60,692 bases of DNA, from positions 1 through 60,692 of the forward strand of contig NZ_RXLQ01000026.1 of the NCBI RefSeq assembly GCF_003953935.1, written 5' to 3'. Source of the DNA: Massilia atriviolacea (lineage in GTDB: Bacteria > Pseudomonadota > Gammaproteobacteria > Burkholderiales > Burkholderiaceae_D). Under the pieces are notes generated by a model. It saw only the letters and a list, made by a program, of their open reading frames with translations. It did not search any database and was not told the DNA's origin. Shown here in pieces: positions 1 to 8,532 of this stretch (positions within the stretch are counted from its first letter, which is position 1; the number at the start of each line of letters is the position of its first letter). The position numbers and the translations under genes are program-made.

Positions 1-597
1 GAACTGGCGGCCTTCCAGCCATCCCAGCGCTACGTACTGATCGACCAGCAGCGCCTGGACCTGAAGGCGCTGGATGCAAATGACGACCTGCTGGCGCTGT
101 TGTTCAGGATCGAACTTTCACAGATCCCCGATGTCTTACATACGCATTTGCGGGTGCTGGCGACCTGGCTCCGGGACACGCCCCAGACCAGCTTGCGCAA
201 CTCGGTGTGGGCGTGGTGGAAAGCGCTGCTCGCGCGCAGGAATGACGATCAGGAAGTGCCTGACTTGAATAGTGTGGAGGTGGCTGACATGGAATCGACG
301 ACGCTAAGCTGGGCCGAGCAGTTGCGCCAGATCGGCTTTCAGCAGGGAGTCGCTTTGGCGGAAAAAGCCAAGGCAGAAGGTATGGCAGAAGGTAAGGCAG
401 AAGGTAAGGCAGAAGGTATGGCAGAAGGACACTTGATGGCACTGCGCGGCGTGTTCAACAGCCTGTTGCGTATCAGATTCGGCACGGTCCCGGACCTGGC
501 TGCGCAACGCATCGAACACGCCAATCGAACCGAACTTGAACACTGGATCGAGCGCACCGTCGACGCGCCCAGCGTGGAAGCGCTGTTCGACGCTTAG
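1..597 (+). CDS. Rpn-family recombination-promoting nuclease / putative transposase, C-terminal part
   Basis: The reading frame is open from base 1, so the gene starts outside the window; 198 residues and the stop are visible. The visible part lacks the PD-(D/E)XK nuclease core, which in this family lies N-terminal. It shows the usual Rpn tail: a helical region ending in W-rich segments, then an acidic/basic AEG-repeat helix (about residues 125-143 of the visible part), then a short conserved-looking helical end. The AEG stretch is encoded by a 12-bp tandem repeat. Rpn proteins are DNA endonucleases linked to RecA-independent recombination; some are now seen as defence or conflict proteins. 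Function here is inferred from the tail alone, so the family call is moderate and activity cannot be judged. Confidence 0.62.
   Translation, partial: ELAAFQPSQRYVLIDQQRLDLKALDANDDLLALLFRIELSQIPDVLHTHLRVLATWLRDTPQTSLRNSVWAWWKALLARRNDDQEVPDLNSVEVADMESTTLSWAEQLRQIGFQQGVALAEKAKAEGMAEGKAEGKAEGMAEGHLMALRGVFNSLLRIRFGTVPDLAAQRIEHANRTELEHWIERTVDAPSVEALFDA
373..429 (+). repeat. In-frame 12-bp tandem repeat inside the Rpn-like gene
   Basis: Unit GCAGAAGGTAWG occurs four times (373, 385, 397, 409) plus a nine-base partial copy. It encodes repeated Ala-Glu-Gly-Met/Lys. Gain or loss of units would keep the frame and only change helix length. Confidence 0.9.
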
Positions 598-609
598 CGA
601 GCGTTCTGC

Positions 610-692
610 CAGTCGGGCACGGCCAGTCAGGCACGGCCAGTTGGGCACGGCCAGTCAGGCACGGCCAGTTGGGCACGGTCAGTCTGGCACCG
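610..692. repeat. 14-bp tandem repeat, about six copies
   Basis: Unit CAGTYRGGCACGGC begins at 610, 624, 638, 652, 666 and 680, the last copy degenerate. It lies between the convergent Rpn-like gene and lysA. The following 150 bases up to the lysA stop show no gene I can support on either strand. Confidence 0.85.
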
Positions 693-843
693 ATGGTTGC
701 ATGACAGGCCATGCGGCTCGGTGCATCGATGACGCCGAGCTGGAAGAGTTTGTTGACTGGATTCACCCTTGCCATGATGCGGCCATAGTGAAGGTGCTCT
801 TCGGCGGCGATGCGGCGTCCGGGCAGGCGCGCCGCCCACTTGC

Positions 844-2121
844 TTACTTGAGCATCGATTCGAGCGCAAACAGCTCGGCTGGCTCCTCGCGCCGGCGCAC
901 CAGGTGCACCGTGTCGCCGTCGACCATCACCTCGGCGGCGCGGCCGCGCGTGTTGTAGTTGGACGACATGGTAAAACCATACGCCCCGGCCTGCATGATG
1001 GCCAGCAAGTCGCCCGGTTCCACGCTCAGTTCGCGTTCGCGCGCCAGCCAGTCGCCCGACTCGCATACGGGGCCGACCACATCGTAGCTGACGGCGGGCG
1101 CCGTGCCGGCCCGCACCTGTTGCACGTCCATCCAGGCCTGGTACAGGGCCGGGCGCATCAGGTCGTTCATGGCGGCATCGACGATGCAAAAGTTCTTTTC
1201 GGCGCCAGGTTTCAGGAACTCCACCTGGGTCAGCAGCACGCCGGTATCGCCCACGATCGCGCGGCCGGGCTCGAAAATCACCTTGATCGGCGCGCCGCCG
1301 TAGCTGGCCGCGCGCCAGGCATCGATGCGCGCGAACACGCGTCCCAGATAGTCGCCCACCGGCACCGGCGCGGCGTCGCCAGCGGCGCCGTAGTTGATGC
1401 CGATGCCGCCGCCCATGTCGAGATGGTCGAGCACGATGCCTTCGGCGCCGAGCGCGTCGACCAGTTCGATCAGCTTGTCGAGCGCTTCGAGCAGGGGCGC
1501 ATCGTCGAGCAGCTGCGAGCCGATGTGGCAATCGATGCCGACCGGCGTCAGGTGCGGCAGGGCCGCCGCGCTGCGGTAGGTGGCCAGTGCATCGTCGAAG
1601 GCGACCCCGAACTTGTTCGCTTTCAGGCCGGTGGCGATGTAGGGATGGGTCTTGGCGTCCACGTTCGGATTGACGCGCAGCGATACGCGCGCCTGCTTGC
1701 CCATCGCGGCGGCCACCTCGTTCAAGCGGTGCAGTTCGGGAATCGACTCGACGTTAAAGCACAGGATGTCGTGCGACAGCGCCAGGCGCATTTCCTCGAC
1801 CGTCTTGCCGACCCCGGAAAAGATGACCTTGGCCGGATCGCCGCCGGCGGCGATTACGCGCAGCAATTCGCCGCCCGAGACGATGTCGAAACCGGCGCCG
1901 CGGCGCGCCAGCAGGTCGAGGATGGCCAGGTTCGAATTGGCTTTCATCGCATAGCAGACCAGCGCATCGCGCCCGGCGCAGGCGTCGGCGAAGGCGTCGA
2001 AGTTTTCCAGCAATGCCGCTTTCGAATACACATAGGTCGGCGTGCCGAACTCCTCGGCGATGCGGGGCAGGGGGGTGCTTTCGGCGTGCAGGACGCCGTT
2101 CAGATGAAAGAAATGCGGCAT
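844..2121 (-). CDS. lysA: Diaminopimelate decarboxylase
   Basis: Cytoplasmic PLP enzyme that decarboxylates meso-diaminopimelate to L-lysine, the last lysine step. The 425-residue length is usual. An alanine-racemase-like TIM barrel comes first, with the PLP lysine in CYAMKANSN at K60, followed by the HIGSQ motif and a glycine-rich GGGIGINY phosphate site. The C-terminal beta domain carries EPGRAIVGDTG and the CESGDWLAR motif, whose cysteine reaches the partner active site in the dimer. The ATG at 2121 gives the canonical N-terminus (MPHFF); the frame is open further upstream but that stretch overlaps lptM and is proline-rich shadow sequence. It sits 16 bases after lptM, so the two are probably one transcript. 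Confidence 0.97.
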   Translation of the reverse strand: MPHFFHLNGVLHAESTPLPRIAEEFGTPTYVYSKAALLENFDAFADACAGRDALVCYAMKANSNLAILDLLARRGAGFDIVSGGELLRVIAAGGDPAKVIFSGVGKTVEEMRLALSHDILCFNVESIPELHRLNEVAAAMGKQARVSLRVNPNVDAKTHPYIATGLKANKFGVAFDDALATYRSAAALPHLTPVGIDCHIGSQLLDDAPLLEALDKLIELVDALGAEGIVLDHLDMGGGIGINYGAAGDAAPVPVGDYLGRVFARIDAWRAASYGGAPIKVIFEPGRAIVGDTGVLLTQVEFLKPGAEKNFCIVDAAMNDLMRPALYQAWMDVQQVRAGTAPAVSYDVVGPVCESGDWLARERELSVEPGDLLAIMQAGAYGFTMSSNYNTRGRAAEVMVDGDTVHLVRRREEPAELFALESMLK

Positions 2122-2137
2122 GGTGTAGGTGGGAGCG

Positions 2138-2302
2138 TTATTGGGCGGCTGGGGTGGGTGCGGGCGGCGTTGTGGCGTTGGCGGGTGCGACGGGCTTGGC
2201 GGGCGGCTTGGGCAGGTACAGCGGGCCGGTCTGGCCGCAGGCGCCCAGCAAGCCAAAGACCACGGCGGCGATGCCGATATTGAGCGCGGATGAAGACTTC
2301 AC
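2138..2302 (-). CDS. lptM: LPS-assembly lipoprotein LptM (YifL-like)
   Basis: A 54-residue lipoprotein read from a GTG start. A short N-terminal hydrophobic stretch ends in the lipobox LLGAC, followed by the family hallmark GQTGPLYLP and then a proline/alanine-rich tail. In E. coli LptM binds the LptD/LptE translocon and helps LptD form its native disulfides. Position directly before lysA and divergent from cyaY is the classical place for this gene. A second in-frame GTG lies 12 bases upstream (2314) and cannot be excluded. A possible -10 (TACACT, 2341-2336) overlaps the cyaY ribosome binding site on the other strand. Confidence 0.88.
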   Translation of the reverse strand: MKSSSALNIGIAAVVFGLLGACGQTGPLYLPKPPAKPVAPANATTPPAPTPAAQ

Positions 2303-2343
2303 GATTAGAATCACGGTTTGATTGGCAGACCTTGGAGTGTAGC

Positions 2344-2670
2344 ATGAGCGAAAAAGAATTTTTGGACCTGGCCGAAACGACCTTGAACAAGATCGAAGAG
2401 GCGATGGACCGGCTGAACGACGAGGATGTCATCGATGTCGAATGCAAGCGCAGCGGCAATGTGCTGGAGATCGAATTCATCGACAGCGGCAGCAAGATCA
2501 TCGTCAACAGCCAGGCGCCGATGCAGGAACTGTGGGTGGCCGCCAGGTCGGGCGGCTTCCACTACAAGCGCCAGGGCGGGGCCTGGGTCAACACGCGCGA
2601 CGGCAGCGAGCTGTTCGCCGCGCTGTCGGAGCTGGCCAGCGCCCAGGGCGGCGCCCGCGTGACCCTGTAG
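2344..2670 (+). CDS. cyaY: Iron donor protein CyaY (bacterial frataxin)
   Basis: A 108-residue frataxin-like protein that binds iron and tunes Fe-S cluster assembly by the cysteine desulfurase complex in the cytoplasm. The N-terminal helix is acidic (SEKEFLDLAE, then EEAMDRLND), giving the iron-binding ridge. Beta strands with the family WVAARSGGFHYK and WVNTRDGSELF motifs follow. The ATG at 2344 is set by a good ribosome binding site (TTGGAG, six bases before the ATG). It is transcribed divergently from lptM-lysA with only 41 bases between starts and ends at a repeat array that separates it from the convergent PBP1A gene. Confidence 0.96.
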   Translation: MSEKEFLDLAETTLNKIEEAMDRLNDEDVIDVECKRSGNVLEIEFIDSGSKIIVNSQAPMQELWVAARSGGFHYKRQGGAWVNTRDGSELFAALSELASAQGGARVTL

Positions 2671-2680
2671 GCGACACCGC

Positions 2681-2864
2681 AAAACCGGGGTCAGACCCCA
2701 AGCGGTAAAACCGGGGTCAGACCCCAAGCGGCGACACCGGGGTCAGACCGCAACCGGTAAAACCGGGGTCAGACCCCAAGGGGCAACACCGGGGTCAGAC
2801 CGCAACCGGTAAAACCGGGGTCAGACCCCAAGGGGCAACACCGGGGTCTGATCCCGGTTTTACC
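2681..2864. repeat. 26-bp-period repeat array with alternating units and an inverted last copy
   Basis: The motif CCGGGGTCAGACC starts at 2685, 2711, 2737, 2763, 2789 and 2815, with a variant at 2841, always 26 bases apart. From 2711 on, units alternate between an ACCCCAAG type and an ACCGCAAC type, so the true higher-order period is 52. Most units contain GGGGTC-A-GACCCC, a small palindrome. The last copy (2843-2864) is a reverse complement of 2808-2829 with one mismatch, giving a possible 22-bp stem with a 13-base loop. The array sits between the ends of two convergent genes. Confidence 0.95.
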
Positions 2865-2870
2865 TGTTCG

Positions 2871-5222
2871 TCAGAACAGCTCGTTCTTGACCGCGTCCTT
2901 GACCTTTTCCTCGGCCGGCGTGCCGCGCGCGCCGATGTCGAGGCTCTGCACCCCGGTGCCGGGCGGATTTTCGACATAGTAGTAGTCGTCGCCCGCCATC
3001 ACCAGCCCGTCGGGCACCGGCCGTTCCTCGTTCGGCACCCCCTTGAGCGCCTTTTGCATGAAGCCGATCCAGATCGGCAGGGCCAGCCCGCCGCCGGTTT
3101 CCTTGTTGCCCAGGTTCTTCGGCTGGTCGTAGCCGATCCAGGCGATACCCACCAGTTTCGGCGTATAGCCGGCGAACCAGGCGTCGATCGAATCGTTGGT
3201 GGTGCCGGTTTTGCCGGACACATCGGTACGCTTGAGCGACAGGGCCTTGGTGGCGGTGCCGTAGCGCACCACGTCCTTGAGCATGCTGTCGACCAGGAAG
3301 GCATTGCGCGCATCGATCACCCGGTTCGCTTCGTCGCCCGACTTGTCCGGCGTGGCTTGCGACAGGATCTTGCCGCTGCTGTCGGTCACCTTCGAGATCA
3401 GGTAGGGACTGACCCGGTAGCCGCCGTTGGCGAACACCGCGTAGGCGCCGGCCAGCTGCAGCGGCGTGGTCGAGCCGGCGCCGAGCGCCAGGGTCAGGTA
3501 GGGCGGGTTCTTGTCGGCCTCGAAACCGAAGCGGGTGGCGTATTCCTGGCCGTACTGGGCGCCGATCTTGTTGAGGATGCGGATCGAAATCATGTTCTTC
3601 GACTTGGTCAGCCCGCGCCGCATGGTCATCGGTCCTTCGTACTTGCTGTCGTAGTTCTTCGGCTCCCAGGCCTGGCCGCCGGTCTGGCCGGCGTCGAACG
3701 AGATCGGGGCGTCGTTGATGATGGTGGCCGGCGACAGGCCGCGCTCGAGCGAGGCCGAGTAGATGAAGGGCTTGAACGAGGAGCCGGGCTGGCGCCAGGC
3801 TTGCGTGACGTGGTTGAACTTGTTGCGGTTGTAGTCGAAGCCGCCCACCAGCGCGCGGATCGCGCCATCGGTGGTGTCGGCGGCAACAAAGGCCGATTCG
3901 ATTTCCGGCATCTGCGTCACCGACCACGCTGTCCCGCCATCCTGGCTGATGCGGATCACGGCGCCGCGCTTGATGCGCCGGTTGGCCGCGGCCTTGCTCG
4001 AGAGCCAGCTCTGGGCGAACGCCAGGCCGGGACCGCTGATCTTGACTTCCTCGCCCGAGGCCGTCACAGCCGTGATGCCCGTGGGCGAGGCCTGCAGCAC
4101 CATGGCGGCGACGATGTCGTCGCTGTCGGGATGCTCGGCCAGTTCGTTCTCGATCGCTTCGTCGGCTTCTTCCTTGGACTTGGGAATGTCGATATACGCT
4201 TCCGGGCCGCGGTAGGGGTGGCGCTTTTCGTAATCCATCACGCCGCGCCGCAGGGCCAGGTAAGCGGCATCCTGGTCGGCCTTGGTGACGGTGGTGAAGA
4301 CGTTCAGGCCGCGCGTGTAGGTTTCTTCCTTGAATTGCTCGTACACCAGCTGGCGCGCCATTTCGGCCACGTATTCGGCGTGCACCCCGAATTCGCTGCT
4401 GTCGGTCTTGATGCGCAAGGTCTCGGCCTTGGCTGTTTCGAACTGGTCCGGCGTGATGTAGCCCAGCATGTGCATGCGCTGCAGGATGTATTGCTGGCGC
4501 GTGCGCGCGCGCTTCGGATTGACCACCGGATTATAGGCCGACGGCGCCTTGGGCAGGCCGGCCAGCATGGCCGCTTCGGCCACACTGATGTCTTTCAGGT
4601 TCTTGCCGAAGTAGATCTGGGCCGCCGAGGCGAAACCGTAGGCGCGCTGGCCCAGGTAGATCTGGTTCATGTAGACCTCGAGGATCTGGTCCTTGGTCAG
4701 GTTTTGCTCGATCTTCCAGGCCAGCAGCACTTCATAGGCCTTGCGCTTGAGCGTCTGCTCGCTCGACAGGAAGAAATTGCGCGCCACCTGCTGGGTGATG
4801 GTCGAGGCGCCCTGCTTGGCGCCGCCGGTGGCGTTGTGCAGGGCCGCGCGCAGGATGCCGGTGTAATCGACCCCGCCGTGCTGGTAGAAACGGTCGTCTT
4901 CGATCGCCAGCACCGCCTTCTTCATGACGTCGGGAATATCCTTGATGTGCACCAGGTTGCGGCGCTCTTCGCCGAACTCGCCGATCAGCACATTATCGGC
5001 CGAAAAAATCCGTAAAGGCATCTTCGGACGGTAGTCGGTCAGGGTGTCGAGCGGCGGCAGATTCGGGTAGGCCATGGCCAGCGCGAAGACCACGATCAGC
5101 AAGCCCACCAGGGCCGTACCGGTCAGTCCGCCGAGGACAATTAACAACAGTCGCTTGGGCGAGCGCGCCCGCGCGTTGCGCGGCGGGGAGGAGGGGCTGG
5201 CGTCCGGTTTGGAAGAGCTCAT
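2871..5222 (-). CDS. mrcA: Penicillin-binding protein 1A (bifunctional transglycosylase/transpeptidase)
   Basis: A 783-residue inner-membrane enzyme that polymerises lipid II and cross-links peptidoglycan. After a basic cytoplasmic tail there is one membrane segment (about 24-51). The GT51 domain follows with catalytic Glu108 in AIEDDRFYQHGG, GASTITQQ and the Q-IYLGQ-AYG region. An OB-like insert separates it from the transpeptidase domain, which has SSFK (nucleophile Ser481, Lys484), SKN and KTG (Lys671). The start at 5222 fits a -10 box at 5262-5257; the other in-frame ATG (5258) would lie on that box. Divergence from pilM is a common arrangement in beta- and gammaproteobacteria. Also called ponA. 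Confidence 0.96.
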   Translation of the reverse strand: MSSSKPDASPSSPPRNARARSPKRLLLIVLGGLTGTALVGLLIVVFALAMAYPNLPPLDTLTDYRPKMPLRIFSADNVLIGEFGEERRNLVHIKDIPDVMKKAVLAIEDDRFYQHGGVDYTGILRAALHNATGGAKQGASTITQQVARNFFLSSEQTLKRKAYEVLLAWKIEQNLTKDQILEVYMNQIYLGQRAYGFASAAQIYFGKNLKDISVAEAAMLAGLPKAPSAYNPVVNPKRARTRQQYILQRMHMLGYITPDQFETAKAETLRIKTDSSEFGVHAEYVAEMARQLVYEQFKEETYTRGLNVFTTVTKADQDAAYLALRRGVMDYEKRHPYRGPEAYIDIPKSKEEADEAIENELAEHPDSDDIVAAMVLQASPTGITAVTASGEEVKISGPGLAFAQSWLSSKAAANRRIKRGAVIRISQDGGTAWSVTQMPEIESAFVAADTTDGAIRALVGGFDYNRNKFNHVTQAWRQPGSSFKPFIYSASLERGLSPATIINDAPISFDAGQTGGQAWEPKNYDSKYEGPMTMRRGLTKSKNMISIRILNKIGAQYGQEYATRFGFEADKNPPYLTLALGAGSTTPLQLAGAYAVFANGGYRVSPYLISKVTDSSGKILSQATPDKSGDEANRVIDARNAFLVDSMLKDVVRYGTATKALSLKRTDVSGKTGTTNDSIDAWFAGYTPKLVGIAWIGYDQPKNLGNKETGGGLALPIWIGFMQKALKGVPNEERPVPDGLVMAGDDYYYVENPPGTGVQSLDIGARGTPAEEKVKDAVKNELF

Positions 5223-5256
5223 GCGGGTCGAATCTTTCGCTTTATGGGTGCCCCTC

Positions 5257-5262
5257 ATTATA
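5257..5262 (-). promoter_or_regulatory. Consensus -10 box for the PBP1A gene
   Basis: TATAAT on the minus strand, about 35 bases before the chosen ATG at 5222. No convincing -35 is seen. It implies a leader of roughly 28 bases and argues against the upstream ATG at 5258. Confidence 0.45.
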
Positions 5263-5264
5263 AT

Positions 5265-5570
5265 GCACCGCCACTGCCTTCGGCAGCCCGCCAAGTACTT
5301 GTCTTTTGGAACATTTGTACCCCTCAGACAACTGTCATGACGCCCGGTTCACAGAGTGTCGCATTCCAACCTACAGGCATAAAATTTCAAAACAGAAATA
5401 CCTTTACATGGGATCACGCTTATTGCTACGATTTAATGTACTGCCTTATGTATGGATGCTAAATGGCGGTTTTGTAACAAATTCCCCGCGTCGGGCACTT
5501 TCATTTTTGGTTCTGCAAGGCCCGTTTTGCAGCGTAAGCATTGAATATAGGTAGGTAAGGGAGTACGGTC
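5265..5570 (+). promoter_or_regulatory. Divergent PBP1A-pilM control region
   Basis: About 310 bases with no gene, clearly more AT-rich than the flanks. It holds a possible pilM promoter (TTTACA at 5403, 18-base spacer, TACGAT at 5427), a small hairpin CTGCC/GGCAG (5274-5286), and a ribosome binding site GGGAG at 5559-5563. Any transcript from 5439 onward would have a leader of about 130 bases. I see no known riboswitch in it. Confidence 0.4.
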
Positions 5571-5573
5571 TTG

Positions 5574-6647
5574 ATGGTCAATTTAGGTTCCTTGTTCGGT
5601 CAATCCAGCCCGCCTTTGCTCGGCCTGGACATCAGCACCTCCGGCGTCCGGCTGGTCGAGCTGGTCGTGGTCGGCAAAAACGAGCTGCGTCTCGAACGCT
5701 ACGCGTCCGAACCGTTCCCACGAGGAGCGGTCGTAGACGGCAATATCGAAAATATCGAGCAGGTGTCGGAGGCGGTGCGCCGCGTCTGGAAGAAAAGCGG
5801 CACCCGCGTCAAGCTGGTTGCGCTCGGCATGCCGCCGGCCTCGGTGATCACCAAAAAGATCATCCTGCCGGCCGGCTTGTCGGAAGACCAGCTCGAAATC
5901 CAGGTCGAGTCCGAAGCGAGCCAGTACATTCCCTTCGCGCTCGACGAGGTCAGCCTCGACTTCGACGTGATCGGACAGGCTCCCAATTCGGCCGACGACA
6001 TCGACGTCATGCTGGCGGCCGCGCGCAAGGAAAAGGTCGAAGACCGCGTGGCGATCGCCGAAGCGGCCGGCCTGACCGCTGTGGTGATGGACATCGAATC
6101 GTACGCCGCCCGCGCCGCGCTGGAACGCGTGACGTCGCAGATGAAGGGGGCCGAGGGCCAGATCGTGGCGCTGTTCCAGATCGGCGCCCAGGTCACCCAC
6201 ATTTCGGTGATGCTCAACGGCGAGACCATCTATGAGCGCGAGCAACCCTTCGGCGGCAACCAGCTGACCCAGGATATCGTGCGCTCCTACGGCCTGTCTT
6301 TCGACGAAGCCGACGCCAAGAAGAAAGCGGGCGACCTGCCCGACAACTTCCAGGCCGACCTGCTCGCGCCCTTCCTGGAAAACGCGGCCCTCGAAGTGAC
6401 CCGCGCGATCCAGTTCTTCTACACCTCGACGCCCTACACCCGCATCGACCAGCTGTTCCTGGCCGGCGGTTGCGCGCTGATTCCCGGCCTGCTCGACATC
6501 GTCGCAAGCCGGACCAAGATTTCCAGCGCGGTGGTCTCGCCCTTCAAGGGCATGTCGCTGGGACCGTCCGTACGCGAGCAGCAGCTGCGTAGCGAGGCTC
6601 CCGCCTACCTTGTCGCCTGCGGGCTCGCACTGCGGAGGTTTGGCTGA
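5574..6647 (+). CDS. pilM: Type IV pilus inner-membrane platform protein PilM
   Basis: A 357-residue cytoplasmic actin-like ATPase that binds the N-terminal tail of PilN and links the pilus motor to the PilN/PilO/PilP bridge. The SHS2/actin fold is seen from the start: LFGQSSPPLLGLDISTSGV is the nucleotide-phosphate loop, with VALGMPPASV, DIESYA and the late LAGGCALIPGLLD adenosine motif. A TTG at 5571 is an alternative start three bases upstream, with slightly better spacing to the GGGAG site. Its stop overlaps the pilN start by one base. First gene of pilMNOPQ. Confidence 0.96.
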   Translation: MVNLGSLFGQSSPPLLGLDISTSGVRLVELVVVGKNELRLERYASEPFPRGAVVDGNIENIEQVSEAVRRVWKKSGTRVKLVALGMPPASVITKKIILPAGLSEDQLEIQVESEASQYIPFALDEVSLDFDVIGQAPNSADDIDVMLAAARKEKVEDRVAIAEAAGLTAVVMDIESYAARAALERVTSQMKGAEGQIVALFQIGAQVTHISVMLNGETIYEREQPFGGNQLTQDIVRSYGLSFDEADAKKKAGDLPDNFQADLLAPFLENAALEVTRAIQFFYTSTPYTRIDQLFLAGGCALIPGLLDIVASRTKISSAVVSPFKGMSLGPSVREQQLRSEAPAYLVACGLALRRFG

Positions 6648-7297
6648 TGATTAAGATTAACCTGCTTCCCCACCGGGAAGAAAAGCGCAAGCAAAAGAAG
6701 AGCGCCTTCGTGGCCCTGATGGCCTTGTCGGCCGTGATCGGCGTATTGCTGGTGATCGCCGTCGGCGGTTACAACGCGCGCCGCATCGCCATTCAGGAAC
6801 AGCGCAACGGCGCATTGAGCGCGGCGATTGTCGAACTCGACAAGAAGATCGTCGAAATCGCTTCCCTGAAACAGGAAATCGAAGCGCTCAAGGCACGCCA
6901 GCAGGCGGTCGAAGACTTGCAGGGCGAGCGCAACCAGCCGGTCTACCTGCTCGACGAACTGGTCAAGCAGACGCCACAGGGAGTGTACCTCAAGTCGTTC
7001 AAGCAGGAAGGCCAGCGCGTCAGCGTGAGCGGCTTCGCCCAGTCGCAGGAACGGGTTGCCGAACTGCTGCGCAATATCGCGGGCAATTCGCCATGGCTCG
7101 AGCGTCCCGACCTGACCGAGGTGCGTGCGGCGACACTGGCGCAAAGTAAAACCGGCAAGAAAGTCGTCGAGTTTACGCTGAACCTGCACATCAAGCGCCA
7201 GCGCGAAAAGGAAGAAGCGCTCAAGCCGGGCCAGAAACCGGCAGCTGACGCCACCGCCGCCCCCGGCTCACCGGCACCCGCGAAAGCGGCCCCCTAG
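6647..7297 (+). CDS. pilN: Type IV pilus assembly protein PilN
   Basis: A 216-residue bitopic inner-membrane protein. It begins with the conserved MIKINLLPHRE tail that docks into PilM. A single membrane helix (about 21-43) follows, then a periplasmic coiled coil (about 50-95, rich in Glu/Lys/Gln heptads) and a ferredoxin-like domain that pairs with PilO. The last 30 residues are a Lys/Pro/Ala-rich tail. The start codon overlaps the pilM stop by one base, which fits translational coupling. Confidence 0.95.
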   Translation: MIKINLLPHREEKRKQKKSAFVALMALSAVIGVLLVIAVGGYNARRIAIQEQRNGALSAAIVELDKKIVEIASLKQEIEALKARQQAVEDLQGERNQPVYLLDELVKQTPQGVYLKSFKQEGQRVSVSGFAQSQERVAELLRNIAGNSPWLERPDLTEVRAATLAQSKTGKKVVEFTLNLHIKRQREKEEALKPGQKPAADATAAPGSPAPAKAAP

Positions 7298-7315
7298 CCA
7301 GATCGGATTGAAAGA

Positions 7316-7996
7316 ATGAACAAAGACTTTACATCGATGGGTGGCTCGCTCAGCGCCCAGTTCCAGAACCTGGGGGATCGCCCGCCCGGACAGTGGCCGA
7401 TCGTGCCGCGCATCCTGTGCGGCATCGCCGTGGTGGCGGCGGTCGTCACGGCCGGTTACTTTTTCTACTGGAGCACCCAGTTCGAAGAGTACGACGCGCT
7501 GGCCGCCAAGGAACTGACCCTGCAGGAAGAGTACAAGACCAAAGTCGCCCTGGCCATCAACCTCGATGCCCTGATCGCCCAGAAAGCCCAGGTCGACCAG
7601 TACGTCGAGCGCCTGCAAAAGCAATTGCCGAGCAAGGCTGAAATGGCGGCCCTGCTGTCCGACATCAACCAGGCCGGCGTCGGCCGCGGCCTCTCGTTCG
7701 ACCTGTTCCGGCCGGGCCAGGTCGTGGTGCGCGATTACTACGCCGAACTGCCGATCGACATCCGCGTGACCGGTACTTACCACGACATCGGCGCCTTCGC
7801 CAGCGACATGGCCAACCTGCCGCGCATCGTCACGCTCAACAATATGTCGCTCACGGCCAACAAGGATGGCGTGCTGGCGCTCGAAGCGGTCGCCAAGACC
7901 TTCCGCTACCTCGATCCCGAAGAAGCGAACGCGCAGCGCAAGGTGCGCGCGGACCGCGAGAAGCAAGCCAAAGCAGGCAAAGGGGCGGCCAAATGA
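7316..7996 (+). CDS. pilO: Type IV pilus assembly protein PilO
   Basis: A 226-residue bitopic protein with an N-terminal cytoplasmic stretch, a membrane helix (about 41-63), a coiled coil (about 75-115) and a periplasmic ferredoxin-like domain containing the PilO pattern GVGRGLSFDLF and YAELPIDIRVTGTYHDIGAF. It forms heterodimers with PilN and contacts PilP. The end is highly basic. It overlaps pilP by four bases (ATGA). Confidence 0.95.
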   Translation: MNKDFTSMGGSLSAQFQNLGDRPPGQWPIVPRILCGIAVVAAVVTAGYFFYWSTQFEEYDALAAKELTLQEEYKTKVALAINLDALIAQKAQVDQYVERLQKQLPSKAEMAALLSDINQAGVGRGLSFDLFRPGQVVVRDYYAELPIDIRVTGTYHDIGAFASDMANLPRIVTLNNMSLTANKDGVLALEAVAKTFRYLDPEEANAQRKVRADREKQAKAGKGAAK

Positions 7997-8532
7997 TCAT
8001 CAAACGCAACTGCCTCGCGCTGCTGAGCGGCGCCGTCCTGCTGGCCGGCTGCGCCGACAGCGACGTCCAGGAAGTGAACCAGTGGATGGAACAGACCAAG
8101 AAGGAAACCAAGGTCAATGTGCCGCCGCTGACCGAGCCGACCACCTTCGTGCCGTTTGCCTACAGCACCGTCGGCCAGGTCGATCCTTACGACCCGAACA
8201 AGCTGCTGGCCGAGCTGGCCCGCAGCTCGAGCGCCAACAACCCGCTCAAGCCGGACGACAGCCGCCCCAAGGAAGTGCTCGAAGCCTTCCCGCTCGATAC
8301 CATGTCTATGGTGGGCAGCATGAAATCGAAGGGCGTCATGTACGCGCTGGTACAGATCGACAAGACCATCTACCACGTCAAGCAGGGCGACCGGGTGGGC
8401 CAGAATTTCGGCATCATCACCGGCGTGAACGATGAAGCAATCAGTATCAAGGAAACGGTCCAGGACGCCGGCGGCGAATGGATCGAACGCCCCACCAAGC
8501 TAGAGTTGCAGGAACGCAAGGAGAAGAAATGA
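7993..8532 (+). CDS. pilP: Type IV pilus lipoprotein PilP
   Basis: A 179-residue lipoprotein with signal peptide and lipobox LLAGC (Cys19 or 20). A flexible linker with PFAYS and DPYDPNKLL precedes the beta-sandwich domain, which has the family pattern MVGSMKSKGVMYALVQIDKTIYHVKQGD broken here only for naming. PilP joins PilN/PilO in the inner membrane to the N0 domain of the PilQ secretin. The start overlaps pilO and the stop overlaps the pilQ ATG. Confidence 0.95.
   Translation: MIIKRNCLALLSGAVLLAGCADSDVQEVNQWMEQTKKETKVNVPPLTEPTTFVPFAYSTVGQVDPYDPNKLLAELARSSSANNPLKPDDSRPKEVLEAFPLDTMSMVGSMKSKGVMYALVQIDKTIYHVKQGDRVGQNFGIITGVNDEAISIKETVQDAGGEWIERPTKLELQERKEKK

Noticed and set aside
700-843. Short gene between the 14-bp repeat and lysA on either strand
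   Set aside because: Open frames exist in both directions but have no ribosome binding site, no recognisable motif and run into repeats or lysA.
904-2283. Long plus-strand open frame opposite lysA (459 codons)
   Set aside because: It mirrors lysA codon by codon, is rich in Arg/His/Gln/Ala as expected from the reverse strand of a GC-rich gene, and matches no family.
2681-2864. CRISPR array
   Set aside because: The period is exact at 26 bases but most of each unit is conserved, there are no unique spacers of 30 or more bases, and no cas gene is near.
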